From: CAYNYM01 sp049366815
GTDB taxonomy: Bacteria; Desulfobacterota; DSM-4660; Desulfatiglandales; HGW-15
Assembly: GCA_049366815.1 (NCBI GenBank)
Contig: JBMNCO010000246.1
Coordinates: 1 to 49,523, forward strand
DNA length: 49,523 nucleotides
Direction of reading: 5' to 3'
Numbering within the stretch: the stretch's first letter is position 1; each line of letters begins with the position of its first letter. Below are positions 35,476 through 43,992 of this stretch, one piece after another. The notes under the pieces were generated by a model. The model did not search any database. It saw only the letters and a program-made list of their open reading frames with translations, and was not told the origin of the DNA. The position numbers were made by a program, and so were the translations under genes.

Positions 35476-35502
35476 GCGACCAACCTTTCTCACATTGGTC
35501 GC
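35476..35502 (+). terminator. Hairpin after the dus-ispH-GT2 unit
   Basis: 8-bp perfect stem GCGACCAA / TTGGTCGC with an 11-nt loop, 20 nt after the glycosyltransferase stop. A T-rich stretch (GATTGTTTC) follows on the plus strand. It may serve both convergent genes. Confidence 0.5.
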
Positions 35503-35560
35503 CGATTGTTTCATCACGATGCCGAACAAAAATGCCGCTGGGAATCCGGTCCGCCGGATC

Positions 35561-36187
35561 CTATTCCTTGGGGAGCACCAGAACCTCTATCTTGCCTTCA
35601 AGATCCTTTTTAAAGCGGAGGGCGTCTTCCTCCCCACCCACGATGGCCCCATAGTGCATGGGTATGGCCAGTTTGGGTTGAATGGCCATGGCCGCCTTGA
35701 CGGCCTGATCCGCCGTCATGACGTAGGTGCCGGAGACGGGGAGAAGGGCGATATCTACTTGAAAATCCTTCATTTCCTGGATAAAATCGGTATCCCCGGC
35801 ATGATATATCCTCACGCCCTCCACTTCCACAATAAAGCCCAACCATCCGTTCTTCCTGGGATGAAAGTCCTTGTCCGTATTGTAGGATGGGACGGCTTCC
35901 ACCATTATGCCGGACTCCACAAGCGTTTCTCCCACCTTGAGGATCCTCACATCGCCCTTCAGCTTCTTTGCGCAATCCTTTTCCGTCACGATAACCGTAT
36001 CCGGCCGCTGTATCTTCGCGTTATCCTCTGGAGAACAGTGGTCAAAATGATCGTGACTGACAAGGATCAAATCGGCCTTCGGTCCGGTCGAAATCTGATA
36101 GGGATCAAAATAAAGGACCTTTTCAGCGTCGATTCTGAAGGCATCATGTCCAAGCCAATGAATCTTTTCCGCCATTTTCTCTATCAT
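35561..36187 (-). CDS. Metallo-beta-lactamase fold hydrolase (UPF0173-like)
   Basis: 208-aa MBL-fold metal hydrolase. The metal motif SHDHFDH puts ligands at His45, His47, Asp49 and His50, and further ligands are in HAGDTDF and near the end IPMHYGAI. The rest matches the simple UPF0173/YcbL-type subgroup with no extra domain; the substrate is unknown. AGGAGGTG lies 6 nt before the ATG at 36187, so the longer frame to 36217 is not used. Confidence 0.88.
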   Translation of the reverse strand: MIEKMAEKIHWLGHDAFRIDAEKVLYFDPYQISTGPKADLILVSHDHFDHCSPEDNAKIQRPDTVIVTEKDCAKKLKGDVRILKVGETLVESGIMVEAVPSYNTDKDFHPRKNGWLGFIVEVEGVRIYHAGDTDFIQEMKDFQVDIALLPVSGTYVMTADQAVKAAMAIQPKLAIPMHYGAIVGGEEDALRFKKDLEGKIEVLVLPKE

Positions 36188-36311
36188 CACATCACCTCCT
36201 GACAATGCGTTCAGCATGATCTCATGACCAATCTCTAAAAGGGCATGCCCGCCCCCATGGGCATTTGTTTTCCAAAGACGTCCAGGGGGACGAGCGGATC
36301 CCTCTTTGCGG

Positions 36312-36722
36312 TTATTTTACGCCCTTTCTAATGAAATCCAGGACCTGGTCGACCAGATGAGGCAAGGGCTCTCCGGCCACTCCCACCACGTGGACCCTTT
36401 CTTGGGTCAGCGGGATCAAGATCTTCATCGCCGGGCTTGAACTGACGGCCTCGGCCATGCCGGGGGTTACCTCGCCCATCATGGCATTGGGCATGAGAAT
36501 CGCCAAGGGCCCGACGATCATATCGACCCGGGGAGCCGTCTGAACAATGGCATTCTCTCCTGTCGCGCCCCTATTCGCACCCGCCTTCATCATGCGGGAG
36601 GTGGCGATGGAATTGGTCCCGAGCCCCCATATCTGAAGATCTTCAGAGGGCAATGTCCTCAGGCCCTTGATGACCGAAGAGCCTATGCCGCCTCCCTGGC
36701 CGTCCATGACCATTATAATCAT
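36312..36722 (-). CDS. DUF3842 family protein
   Basis: 136-aa protein of the DUF3842 family. It begins MIIMVMDGQGGGIGSSVIKG, a Gly-rich loop like a nucleotide-binding Rossmann turn. The segment GANRGATGENAIV and the hydrophobic DMIVGPLAILMPNAMMGEVTP follow. No function is established. AGAGGA lies before the ATG. It is upstream of the MBL gene on the same strand. Confidence 0.85.
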   Translation of the reverse strand: MIIMVMDGQGGGIGSSVIKGLRTLPSEDLQIWGLGTNSIATSRMMKAGANRGATGENAIVQTAPRVDMIVGPLAILMPNAMMGEVTPGMAEAVSSSPAMKILIPLTQERVHVVGVAGEPLPHLVDQVLDFIRKGVK

Positions 36723-36938
36723 AGGCCTATCCTCTTTGCATGGTATCTGTTATGCGTGAGAAATAGATTGCAGCGCATATCAGATGCCTGTATTTCTAAG
36801 GTGATCCGGGCCGGGCCGGAATTTCATAAAAGGAGCCGTTTCAACCCCACAGGCTCACAGGATTCGAGGCTTTGCCTTTTCTATTACGATATCGTACGGG
36901 GTAATGACAAGGATTTTAAGATCCGGAGGATTTTCCTT

Positions 36939-37586
36939 ATGATATGGATTGCATGTTCCTTGGCCTCCTTGGTGATGGGCTCTTTGCCCTTTGGAAGGTT
37001 GATTGCCCGAAAGGTTGCGGGCATCGACATCACGCAGCGTGGGAGTGGAAATATCGGAGCCACAAACGTCGCCCGGGAATTGGGACTCAAGTGGGGCGTA
37101 CTCACCCTCATCCTTGATCTGCTCAAGGGATTGGTTCCGGTTTTTGTTTTCAGCCACCTGCAGCCCCAACACCAACTTGGGCACGCGGTGGTGGGGGTGG
37201 CCGCCCTGGTGGGCCACCAGTTCTCGCTTTTCCAAGGATTCAGCGGCGGTAAGGGTGTGGCCACGGCGCTGGGGGTCTATCTGGTCCTTGCCCCCTTACC
37301 GGCCCTCATCGCTATCGGATGCTTCGCCCTCACTGTCCTAATTTTTGATTTCGTATCCCTGGGCTCCATCGTCTCTGCCGGCCTCATGCCGGTCCTCCTG
37401 ATCCTGTCAGGTAAATCTCTGACCATGGTTTTCGCCTCATGCCTCGTCACCGCGTTAATCTGGATCAAACACCGAGACAACATGCGCAGATTGCTCAGGG
37501 GAGAAGAAAGAAAATGGAGGAGACAACCACTCAGGTCAGGCGTTCCAACAAGCGATCGAACTCCTCGTCAGAATAGAAGTGAATAA
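36939..37586 (+). CDS. plsY: Acyl-phosphate glycerol-3-phosphate acyltransferase
   Basis: 215-aa integral membrane enzyme that acylates glycerol 3-phosphate using acyl phosphate, the first step of phospholipid synthesis. The three PlsY cytoplasmic motifs are present: GSGNIGATN, FSGGKGVAT (after HQFSLFQG) and HRDNMRRLLRG. GGAGGA lies 8 nt before ATG 36939; a longer upstream frame lacks membrane character. A basic 25-residue tail (RKWRRQPLRSG...) runs into the 3' end of the convergent parB gene, overlapping it by 56 bp, and may be an extension gained by stop-codon loss. Confidence 0.92.
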   Translation: MIWIACSLASLVMGSLPFGRLIARKVAGIDITQRGSGNIGATNVARELGLKWGVLTLILDLLKGLVPVFVFSHLQPQHQLGHAVVGVAALVGHQFSLFQGFSGGKGVATALGVYLVLAPLPALIAIGCFALTVLIFDFVSLGSIVSAGLMPVLLILSGKSLTMVFASCLVTALIWIKHRDNMRRLLRGEERKWRRQPLRSGVPTSDRTPRQNRSE

Positions 37587-38376
37587 TAATGCTGCCCTGT
37601 TTCCCGTGCCTTCGGATATCGACCTTCGTACCCAAGGATCTCTTGAGATCATCCGACAGGGAATTTATATAATAGTCCCGCTCCGTCTGCCTATTCTTAG
37701 GCCTTTTTTTTGACTGGCTCCTCCTGACCAGGGCCTCGGCCTGCCGAACCGACAGGGCGCCCTTGATAATCCGGTCCCGAAGCGCCTGTTGCTCAACGCC
37801 GCTATTGAGTCCCACGAGCACGCGGGCATGTCCCATGGTCAGCCGGCCTTCAATGACATCCTTCTGAACTTCCCGGGGCAGGTTGAGAAGCCTGAGCATA
37901 TTGGTGATGGTCGTACGGTCCTTTCCCAGTTTCTTTGCCAGTACTTCCTGGGTCATATGTGTGTCTTCCAGCCATCGGCTGTAGGCGAGGGCCTCTTCGA
38001 TGGGATTGAGGTCCTTTCGATGGATATTCTCGATCAGTGCAAGCTCCAGGGACTCCGTGGGTGTGGTTTCCCTGATGACGACGGGGACGCGATCGAGGCC
38101 TGCCTTTTGGGCCGCACGCCATCTCCGCTCACCAGCAATAAGCCGATACCCGTCAGAGGTCTTGCTGACAAGCAGCGGCGTAATGACCCCGGTCTCCTTG
38201 AGGGACTGAACGAGTTCTTCGATATCTTCTTCCCGAAAATCCTGACGGGGCTGAAGGGGATTGGGCTCAATGTCTTCAACAGGGCACTGAAAATATTGCC
38301 CTTCCTGTCCCGCCAAATTATCGGCTTCCGGGATAATTGCGGACAATCCCCTTCCAAGTGCCCTCCGCTTCGTCAT
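37531..38376 (-). CDS. parB: Chromosome-partitioning protein ParB
   Basis: 281-aa ParB/Spo0J protein. It begins with the conserved KRRALGRGLSAII. The N-terminal CTPase domain has QPRQDF and RLIAGERRWRAAQKAG (GERRxRA box), the HTH is in MTQEVLAKKLGKDRTTITNMLRLL, and the C-terminal dimerisation region ends FYSDEEFDRLLERL. It loads on parS and spreads. I chose ATG 38376 with GGAG upstream, 4 nt after the parA stop. The 3' end overlaps plsY. Confidence 0.95.
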   Translation of the reverse strand: MTKRRALGRGLSAIIPEADNLAGQEGQYFQCPVEDIEPNPLQPRQDFREEDIEELVQSLKETGVITPLLVSKTSDGYRLIAGERRWRAAQKAGLDRVPVVIRETTPTESLELALIENIHRKDLNPIEEALAYSRWLEDTHMTQEVLAKKLGKDRTTITNMLRLLNLPREVQKDVIEGRLTMGHARVLVGLNSGVEQQALRDRIIKGALSVRQAEALVRRSQSKKRPKNRQTERDYYINSLSDDLKRSLGTKVDIRRHGKQGSIIIHFYSDEEFDRLLERLT

Positions 38377-38380
38377 CTTC

Positions 38381-39145
38381 CTACACTCCTTTACCAATCA
38401 ATTCTCTCGCCAGTGCGAGATAACTCTGGGCGCCTTTGGATTTTATATCATAAAGGAGAATGGGTTCTCCATGGCTCGGTGCCTCGCTCAGGCGGACGTT
38501 GCGTGGAATGATCGTCCGAAAAACGCTTTCCCCAAAATGTCGACGCACCTCCTCTTCCACTTGAACGGAAAGATTATTCCTTGCATCATACATGGTCAAA
38601 AGAATCCCTGCCAGGGTCAAACTGGGATTGAGGCCCTTCCTGACCGCCTTCAGGGTTTCAAGCAACTGGCTCATTCCCTCAAGGGCGTAGTATTCGCACT
38701 GGAGGGGAATGAGGACCGAGTCCGCAGCCGTCAGTGCGTTGACCGTAAGCAGTCCCAGTGACGGAGGGCAATCGAGAAGGATATAGTCATAGGCCGGCTT
38801 CAACGGTGTAAGCTGATCCTTGATTCGATGCTCCCTTTTTTCCTCAGCGACCATTTCAAACTCGGCACCAATGAGATCTGCATTGGCCCCCACCAGACGA
38901 AGTCGAGGCATCTTCGTCTCGACAACGACCTCCCTCAGGCCTACCGACCCCAGGATAAGGTCATAAAGGCCGGACGCCAGTTCGGCCTTATTGATTCCGA
39001 GGCCCGTGGTTGCATTTCCCTGGGGATCACAATCCACAATCAGACACGTCTTCTCCGCAACCGCCAGGGAAGCGGCCAAATTGACCGCCGTAGTGGTCTT
39101 ACCCACCCCCCCTTTTTGATTGGCAACAGCAATGATGATCCCCAT
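38381..39145 (-). CDS. parA: Chromosome-partitioning ATPase ParA (Soj)
   Basis: 254-aa ParA/Soj ATPase. The deviant Walker A motif KGGVGKTT (residues 11-18, signature Lys11 and Lys16) is followed by TAVNLAASLA, then DCDPQGNATTGLG and the Walker B-like YDYILLDCPPSLGLLT. There is no N-terminal DNA-binding extension, as in chromosomal Soj. It drives segregation of ParB-parS complexes. GGAGG lies about 14 nt before the ATG, a long but possible spacing. A perfect parS lies 76 nt upstream. Confidence 0.95.
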   Translation of the reverse strand: MGIIIAVANQKGGVGKTTTAVNLAASLAVAEKTCLIVDCDPQGNATTGLGINKAELASGLYDLILGSVGLREVVVETKMPRLRLVGANADLIGAEFEMVAEEKREHRIKDQLTPLKPAYDYILLDCPPSLGLLTVNALTAADSVLIPLQCEYYALEGMSQLLETLKAVRKGLNPSLTLAGILLTMYDARNNLSVQVEEEVRRHFGESVFRTIIPRNVRLSEAPSHGEPILLYDIKSKGAQSYLALARELIGKGV

Positions 39146-39221
39146 GGACTTGCGCGATCCCTCCGTAAATCACACTAGGCAGATAACACAACCGCAGCCT
39201 TTTGGAAAGCCAAAATCTCCA

Positions 39222-39237
39222 TGTTTCACGTGAAACA
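39222..39237. promoter_or_regulatory. parS centromere site
   Basis: TGTTTCACGTGAAACA is a perfect 16-bp palindrome matching the bacterial chromosomal parS consensus. It lies just upstream of parA-parB and is the only such site I noticed in the window. It supports an origin-proximal location and ParB loading here. Confidence 0.95.
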
Positions 39238-40315
39238 TTCAAGGGGCCACGAGGCGCCCACGCCGATCCCTACCATCAGGAGGCGAACGCCATAGGCCGT
39301 TCCACGGCATGACCCTCCCCATGCCCCCAGTCCGACGAGGACACGCTCCAGTGATGATCCGGGCAGAAAAATAAAAATGGCCCCTTTACGCACAATATCA
39401 TGTATTATTCATTGATTCATACACCATATATTGTATACTACCACCCTTTTCTGAAAAAAAACCTGTCTTTTCGAGCAGTGGCCGGCATATCCTTTCAGCA
39501 CACCCCTGGACCGCTCCTCCCTGTCGAAAACCCGGGCCGGAGGCCTTTTCAGTTCCATCCCGCCCTAGTTTCCATCCAGAAATAGATGCTTTCTGGATGG
39601 AGCGCTCTGCTATCAGCATTCAGCGCTCAGCCTAATGTCTTGTCTTTGCATAGCATTTGCTGAAAGCGGATCGCTGAGGCCTGTTAGCGCGAATCCGGGA
39701 AGGCCCATTTCCAGATCAGCACTCCCCAAGTCCACACCCCTCAACCCTTACAGAACTCCTGAAAAAACAGCTCCATGCCTCCATTATTCAGTGAATTTCA
39801 CGAATAAAAAGACAAAATTTTTTCAATATTTATTCTGCATCGAACAGTGGTGGTTTATCCCAACACACCATCATTTCCCCCTTCTCATTGATATGACAGT
39901 TTTTTTTCCATGCTGCAAGAATCCTACCCGCTTTTCTAAAATTGCCGTTCCGAAGGGCAAGGTCGAAAAAATCCAGTCAAAAGAAATGAAAATGGAGGGA
40001 AAAACGACTTTTCTTGAGAAAATGAGAGTTTCGCCACTGTTGATGTTTTTATTCACCACCCTGCCATTCCGGAAAAAGCCTTTGAATTAAATGCCGAATT
40101 CTCATTACCATTTTTTTCTCTCTTCATGGGCTGTTAGCGAGACCCGAAATTTTTACCATTCATTTCGCCAATTTATGACGTGTCAAAAATACGGGCACGG
40201 CTAAGTCCTGTCCGGTCTCCATTCCCTTTGACAGACTTCAGGGCATCCGATAAGAAATCACAAGCTCAAGGCCAATCCTTTTTCAAATAACCCATCTCTC
40301 TTTTCTGAGGCCGTC
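39238..40315. other. Non-coding region between parS and dnaA, candidate replication origin
   Basis: Nearly 1.1 kb without a convincing gene, placed between divergent parA and dnaA. It has AT-rich stretches at about 39370-39440 and 39805-39838, the latter with A/T runs as in a DNA-unwinding element, and repeated TTACCATT octamers near 40106 and 40154. Consensus DnaA boxes (TTATCCACA) are absent. The best matches are TTATTCACC at 40049-40057 (one mismatch to TTATNCACA) and TTATCCCAA at 39855-39863 (two). The setting supports oriC, but the lack of clustered boxes keeps this tentative. Confidence 0.55.
39572..39600. repeat. 11-bp inverted repeat in the candidate origin region
   Basis: CCATCCAGAAA and TTTCTGGATGG form a perfect 11-bp stem around a 7-nt spacer. 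No gene ends here on either strand, so it is not an obvious terminator. It is followed by two copies of AGCGCT in 39601-39629. Confidence 0.6.
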
Positions 40316-41671
40316 ATGTCAGCCCTATGGAATAATTTACGAGACCGGCTCAGGCGCTCGCTTCCTGAGCAGAGCTTTTCTATGTGGATCAGTCCCATCA
40401 CTCTCCTGGAAAAGAACGAGGGCAAGCTTATCCTCGGCTGCCCCAACAAATTTTCCTTGAACTGGGTTACAGAGAACTATAGGGACCATATTCAGAAGAG
40501 TCTCAATGAGGTGGCAGGTGCCGCCTACACCTTTTCATTAGATGTATCCCCCGCGAAAAATGCCCGGCCTGCTCTGGACGATGGACCGGCCGCGTTACCG
40601 CCTCAGCTCCTGCTGCCCAATTTTCCCAAGAAAAACATAGTCGGCTCCCGCCCTCTCAATAAAGATTTCACCTTTGACCGCTTCGTGGTGGGTAAATGCA
40701 ACGAATTCGCCTATTCCGCGGCTAAGGCCCTTGCCCTGGGGGGCTCTCTGCCGTCCAATTCCCTTTTCATGCTCTCGAACACGGGACTGGGAAAAAGCCA
40801 CCTGTCCCAGGCGACCGGCCACGCGATCCTTGATCACAACCCCAGCCTCAGGGTCTACTATGTAACAGCGGAGGATTTTGTCAATGAAATGATACAGGCC
40901 CTGAAAAACAGCCGTATTGACGAGTTTAAGGATAAATACCGTCGCTCCTGCGATGTCCTACTCCTGGAAGAGGTCCATTTCTTCAGCGGTAAAGAGAAAA
41001 CACAACTCGAACTGGCCCACACCCTGGACGCCCTTCTCAACAACGGCAAGAGACTCATGTTCACCAGTTCTCTCCTGCCCAAGGATATGCCGAACATATC
41101 TCGGGAACTCTCTTCCCGATTCACATCCGGGATCATCACAACCCTGGGCAAACCCGATTTTCAAACCCGCATCAAGATCCTCGAGAAAAAGGCGGGAGAA
41201 CAGAAACTCTCTCTTCCAGAGGAGATCATCCAGCTCCTTGCAAAACACCTGACGGGCGACGTTCGGCAGATGGAAAGCGCCCTGCGGTGCGTCAGGGCCA
41301 AATCCGAACTCCTCAAGGAAAAGATTACGCCCGATCTGGTCAAAGAGGTACTCAAGACCCACGTGGTGGTGCCGGACACCACCGGCATGGAGAATGCAAA
41401 AAACCTCGTCTGCCAATACTTCAAGATCGATCCCTTGATTCTGAAATCCAAATCAAGAAAAAAGATCCATGCCTACCCCCGCAACATCTATGTCTACCTC
41501 TGCCGACGCTACACCGATACGACTGTGGAGGAAATAGGCAAGACCATCAACCGCAGTCATTCCACCGTGGTATATGCCTACGAAACCATTGAAAAAAAGA
41601 TGAAGATGGACAGCAAGGTGAAAAATCAGGTCAATTTTCTAGGCGAGAAACTAAAAGACATGACAAGATGA
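40316..41671 (+). CDS. dnaA: Replication initiator DnaA, divergent at key motifs
   Basis: 451-aa DnaA with domain I (WNNLRDRLRRSLPEQSFSMWI), a short linker, the AAA+ domain from about residue 115 and the DNA-binding domain IV. Walker A reads SNTGLGKS (154-161), with Ser at the usual first Gly. Walker B reads LLLEEVHFF with Glu218-Glu219 for the usual Asp pair. Domain IV has NRSHSTVVYA (412-421), with Ser414 where canonical DnaA has the Asp of GRDHTTV. Sensor 1 (FTSSLLPKDMP) and the arginine region (ELSSRFTSGII) look normal. TGAGG precedes the ATG. It may be the main initiator with altered specificity or a second paralogue. dnaN does not follow. Confidence 0.9.
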   Translation: MSALWNNLRDRLRRSLPEQSFSMWISPITLLEKNEGKLILGCPNKFSLNWVTENYRDHIQKSLNEVAGAAYTFSLDVSPAKNARPALDDGPAALPPQLLLPNFPKKNIVGSRPLNKDFTFDRFVVGKCNEFAYSAAKALALGGSLPSNSLFMLSNTGLGKSHLSQATGHAILDHNPSLRVYYVTAEDFVNEMIQALKNSRIDEFKDKYRRSCDVLLLEEVHFFSGKEKTQLELAHTLDALLNNGKRLMFTSSLLPKDMPNISRELSSRFTSGIITTLGKPDFQTRIKILEKKAGEQKLSLPEEIIQLLAKHLTGDVRQMESALRCVRAKSELLKEKITPDLVKEVLKTHVVVPDTTGMENAKNLVCQYFKIDPLILKSKSRKKIHAYPRNIYVYLCRRYTDTTVEEIGKTINRSHSTVVYAYETIEKKMKMDSKVKNQVNFLGEKLKDMTR

Positions 41672-41925
41672 TCCACAAAGATCCATTGCCCCTAAAAACC
41701 ATTGTTTTGAGCATCCTGCTCTTTTCTTGCGGCTTGATTGCGGCCTACCTCATCTTCATGAGCTGTATTTCCATATGGATAGGCCTGAATCATCCCCATC
41801 AGGACGGATTTTGGATGCCCGTCGCGGCGGGAGTCTTCGTGATGATCACAATGCTGTGCCTGTTTTTGGGTTTCCTGAAATTTGTGCTTAACCAGATGAA
41901 ACAAAAGGACTTCCTGGACCTCTAG
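41668..41925 (+). CDS. Small two-helix membrane protein coupled to dnaA
   Basis: 85-aa protein whose ATG overlaps the dnaA stop (ATGA), so translation is probably coupled. Two hydrophobic segments are clear: TIVLSILLFSCGLIAAYLIF (residues about 11-30) and PVAAGVFVMITMLCLFLGFL (about 50-69), separated by a short loop with HPHQDG, and a charged C-terminus QMKQKDFLDL. I do not recognise a family. The tight link to dnaA is unusual and may reflect co-expression only. Confidence 0.65.
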   Translation: MIHKDPLPLKTIVLSILLFSCGLIAAYLIFMSCISIWIGLNHPHQDGFWMPVAAGVFVMITMLCLFLGFLKFVLNQMKQKDFLDL

Positions 41926-41998
41926 GCTCCCGCCCCTCGGCCCTAGCCTCCGGGTGGGGAATCGTGCGCTCTGCGAGGCAGATGGGCACGGGACTTTC

Positions 41999-42181
41999 TT
42001 ACGCCTTCGCTCCGCTGTAAAATCCCCTCAAATAGTCCTCCTCCCTGGGAGAGAGGTTGAACCTCACGGCAGCTTCTGCGATGAGCCGAAAAATGTCCTT
42101 GTTTTCATCTTCGAGTCGTTCTGCCGATATCCACTTCACCGCCTGTCTCACCTTTTCACCCTTCGGCTCAATCGTTGCCAT
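41999..42181 (-). CDS. Small conserved protein, 60 residues, unknown function
   Basis: A helical, soluble 60-aa protein: VRQAVKWISAERLEDENKD then LIAEAAVRFNLSPREEDYL and a short tail LRGFYSGAKA. The pattern of charged and hydrophobic residues and GGAG about 9 nt before the ATG support a real gene. A longer frame upstream has no coding character. I recall similar small proteins in Desulfobacterota but know of no function. It follows the phoU terminator on the same strand. Confidence 0.6.
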   Translation of the reverse strand: MATIEPKGEKVRQAVKWISAERLEDENKDIFRLIAEAAVRFNLSPREEDYLRGFYSGAKA

Positions 42182-42449
42182 GGAATATCTCTCCCTTTTT
42201 CGGCTTTTCCCGCCCTGTTGTGCTGTTTCCCTCGGGGTCTCAATTCCTCTATTCTGTCCCATATCCGCATCTATTTCCACAGAAATATGTCCTTTGGACA
42301 GCTTTTTGCAAATCTGATGGAAACCACGGGACCAGAGACAAGGCAAACTGCTTTGCACCTGGCGTCCGGAACCGCTCGAGACAATATCGGCCGAGAAGAC
42401 ATCTGGGGGCGAAAAAGAAATTCAAAATGCAGGGATATTTTCGGAGTGC

Positions 42450-42478
42450 AAAAAAAGGCCGAGGACAAGGGTCCGGCC
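42450..42478 (-). terminator. Terminator of the pst-phoU operon
   Basis: On the minus strand GGCCG-GAC / GTC-CGGCC forms an 8-bp stem with a 2-nt bulge and 4-nt loop, followed directly by seven T. It starts 3 nt after the phoU stop codon. Confidence 0.85.
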
Positions 42479-42481
42479 GCA

Positions 42482-43174
42482 TCAACGGCTCCGACCAACC
42501 GGCACCCCGGGCTTTTCCCGCCATTTTCCGTGACGTACGATTTCCCCCTCGATCAGGAAAACGACCTCCTGGGCGATGTTTGTGGCATGGTCGGCGATGC
42601 GCTCCAGGTGCCTGGATATATTTAAATAATTGATCAGAGAATCCACATGGTCGGGCTGTTTCTGCAGGATCTGCTTGAAATATTCGTAATTCTGCATATG
42701 GATCTTGTCGACCTCATCATCCACTTTCAGGACAGTGAGGGCGAGCTCGACATCAAGGTTGACCAGGGCATCGAGGCTCCACTTGAGCATCGAGGCGGCC
42801 TTTTCTCCCATAACAGAGTAGTCCATGGTAAGAGACAATTTTTCCCCCTGGACAATCCTGTGCACCCGTTTGGCTACGTTTACGGCCTCATCCCCAATGC
42901 GCTCAAGGTCGTTGTTGATCTTGATGACCGCCACCAGAAACCGCAGATCAACGGCCACAGGCTGGTGAAGGGCCAAGATTTTCAGGCATTCCTCCTCCAC
43001 CTCCACCTCTTTCTCGTCGATCTCAAGGTCCCTTATTCGGATTTCTTTGCACAGCTCATCGTCCTTGGTTTCGGTGGCCTTGATCGCCATCCTGACCCGT
43101 TCCTCCACCATGGCCCCGAGGGCCAAGATCTGCTTCTTGATCTTCTCCAGTTCCTTGTGTAATCTTATCGGCAT
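42482..43174 (-). CDS. phoU: Phosphate signalling protein PhoU
   Basis: 230-aa helical protein made of two PhoU three-helix repeats. Conserved pieces are LALGAMVEERVRMAIKA, LHQPVAVDLRFLVAVIKINN and the second-repeat NISRHLERIADHATNIAQE, with acidic residues for metal binding. It represses the Pho response when phosphate is plentiful, together with the Pst transporter and a PhoR-type kinase. I chose ATG 43174, the usual start; it follows pstB by 10 nt. A longer frame overlaps pstB. Confidence 0.93.
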   Translation of the reverse strand: MPIRLHKELEKIKKQILALGAMVEERVRMAIKATETKDDELCKEIRIRDLEIDEKEVEVEEECLKILALHQPVAVDLRFLVAVIKINNDLERIGDEAVNVAKRVHRIVQGEKLSLTMDYSVMGEKAASMLKWSLDALVNLDVELALTVLKVDDEVDKIHMQNYEYFKQILQKQPDHVDSLINYLNISRHLERIADHATNIAQEVVFLIEGEIVRHGKWREKPGVPVGRSR

Positions 43175-43184
43175 CTCTTTTCCC

Positions 43185-43949
43185 CTATCCAAACCGCCCC
43201 GTAATGTAGTCCTCGGTCTGCTGAAGGCGCGGCCGGGTAAACAGGCTCTGGGTCTCACCCACTTCAATGACTTTACCAAGGTAAAAAAAGGCCGTGGTGT
43301 CCGACACCCTGGCGGCCTGCTGCATATTATGCGTCACGATGATAATGGTATAGGTGTTCTTTAATTCCTGGATCAATTCCTCGATCTTCTGGGTCGCAAT
43401 GGGATCCAGGGCCGAGCAGGGCTCGTCCATCAGCAGAACCTCGGGTTCCACGGCCATGGCCCTGGAGATGCAGAGACGCTGCTGCTGGCCGCCCGACAGA
43501 CCCAGGGCGGAGTCATGGAGCCGATCTTTGACCTCCCCCCAGAGCGCGGCCTGTTTCAGGGTCTCCTCCACCCGGGCCTCTATGAAGGCCTTGTCCCTGA
43601 TCCCGTTTACCCGCAATCCATAGGCGATGTTTTCAAATATTGTCTTGGGAAAGGGGTTAGGCTTTTGAAAGACCATCCCAACCCGCCTCCGCAGGGTCAC
43701 AACATCCACACCCGGGTCATAGATATTCTCCCCGTCCAGGAGGATCTTTCCCTCCGCACGGCTATAGGGAATCAGGTCGTTCATCCGGTTGAGACACCGC
43801 AGAAGGGTGCTCTTCCCGCACCCTGAAGGCCCGATGAGGGCCGTCACACAATTCTCACGGAACGTCAAAGAGATATCGGTCAGGGCGTGAAAATCATTGT
43901 AATAGAAATTTACGGCCTGGGCGTGCATTTTTATGGCTTGCGTAGTCAT
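43185..43949 (-). CDS. pstB: Phosphate ABC transporter ATP-binding protein
   Basis: 254-aa ABC ATPase of the high-affinity phosphate importer. Walker A is GPSGCGKST (about residue 40), the signature is LSGGQQQR, and Walker B is VLLMDEPCSALDP with the H-loop His in IVTHNMQQA. The specific PstB features NFYYNDFHAL and RVGMVFQKPNPFPKTI are present. The ribosome binding site is weak. It lies between pstA and phoU in the operon. Confidence 0.96.
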   Translation of the reverse strand: MTTQAIKMHAQAVNFYYNDFHALTDISLTFRENCVTALIGPSGCGKSTLLRCLNRMNDLIPYSRAEGKILLDGENIYDPGVDVVTLRRRVGMVFQKPNPFPKTIFENIAYGLRVNGIRDKAFIEARVEETLKQAALWGEVKDRLHDSALGLSGGQQQRLCISRAMAVEPEVLLMDEPCSALDPIATQKIEELIQELKNTYTIIIVTHNMQQAARVSDTTAFFYLGKVIEVGETQSLFTRPRLQQTEDYITGRFG

Positions 43950-43992
43950 TTCAAACAGGATTCCTTCAAGTTATCTCCAAAAACCGTCTCCC

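Noticed and set aside
36241..36264. GGGCATGCCC palindrome and nearby GGGCAT as a terminator for the DUF3842 gene
   Set aside because: Short overlapping pairings and a weak T-tract; not convincing enough to list.
39855..39863. TTATCCCAA as a DnaA box
   Set aside because: Two mismatches to the consensus and not clustered with others, so I do not annotate it as a box.
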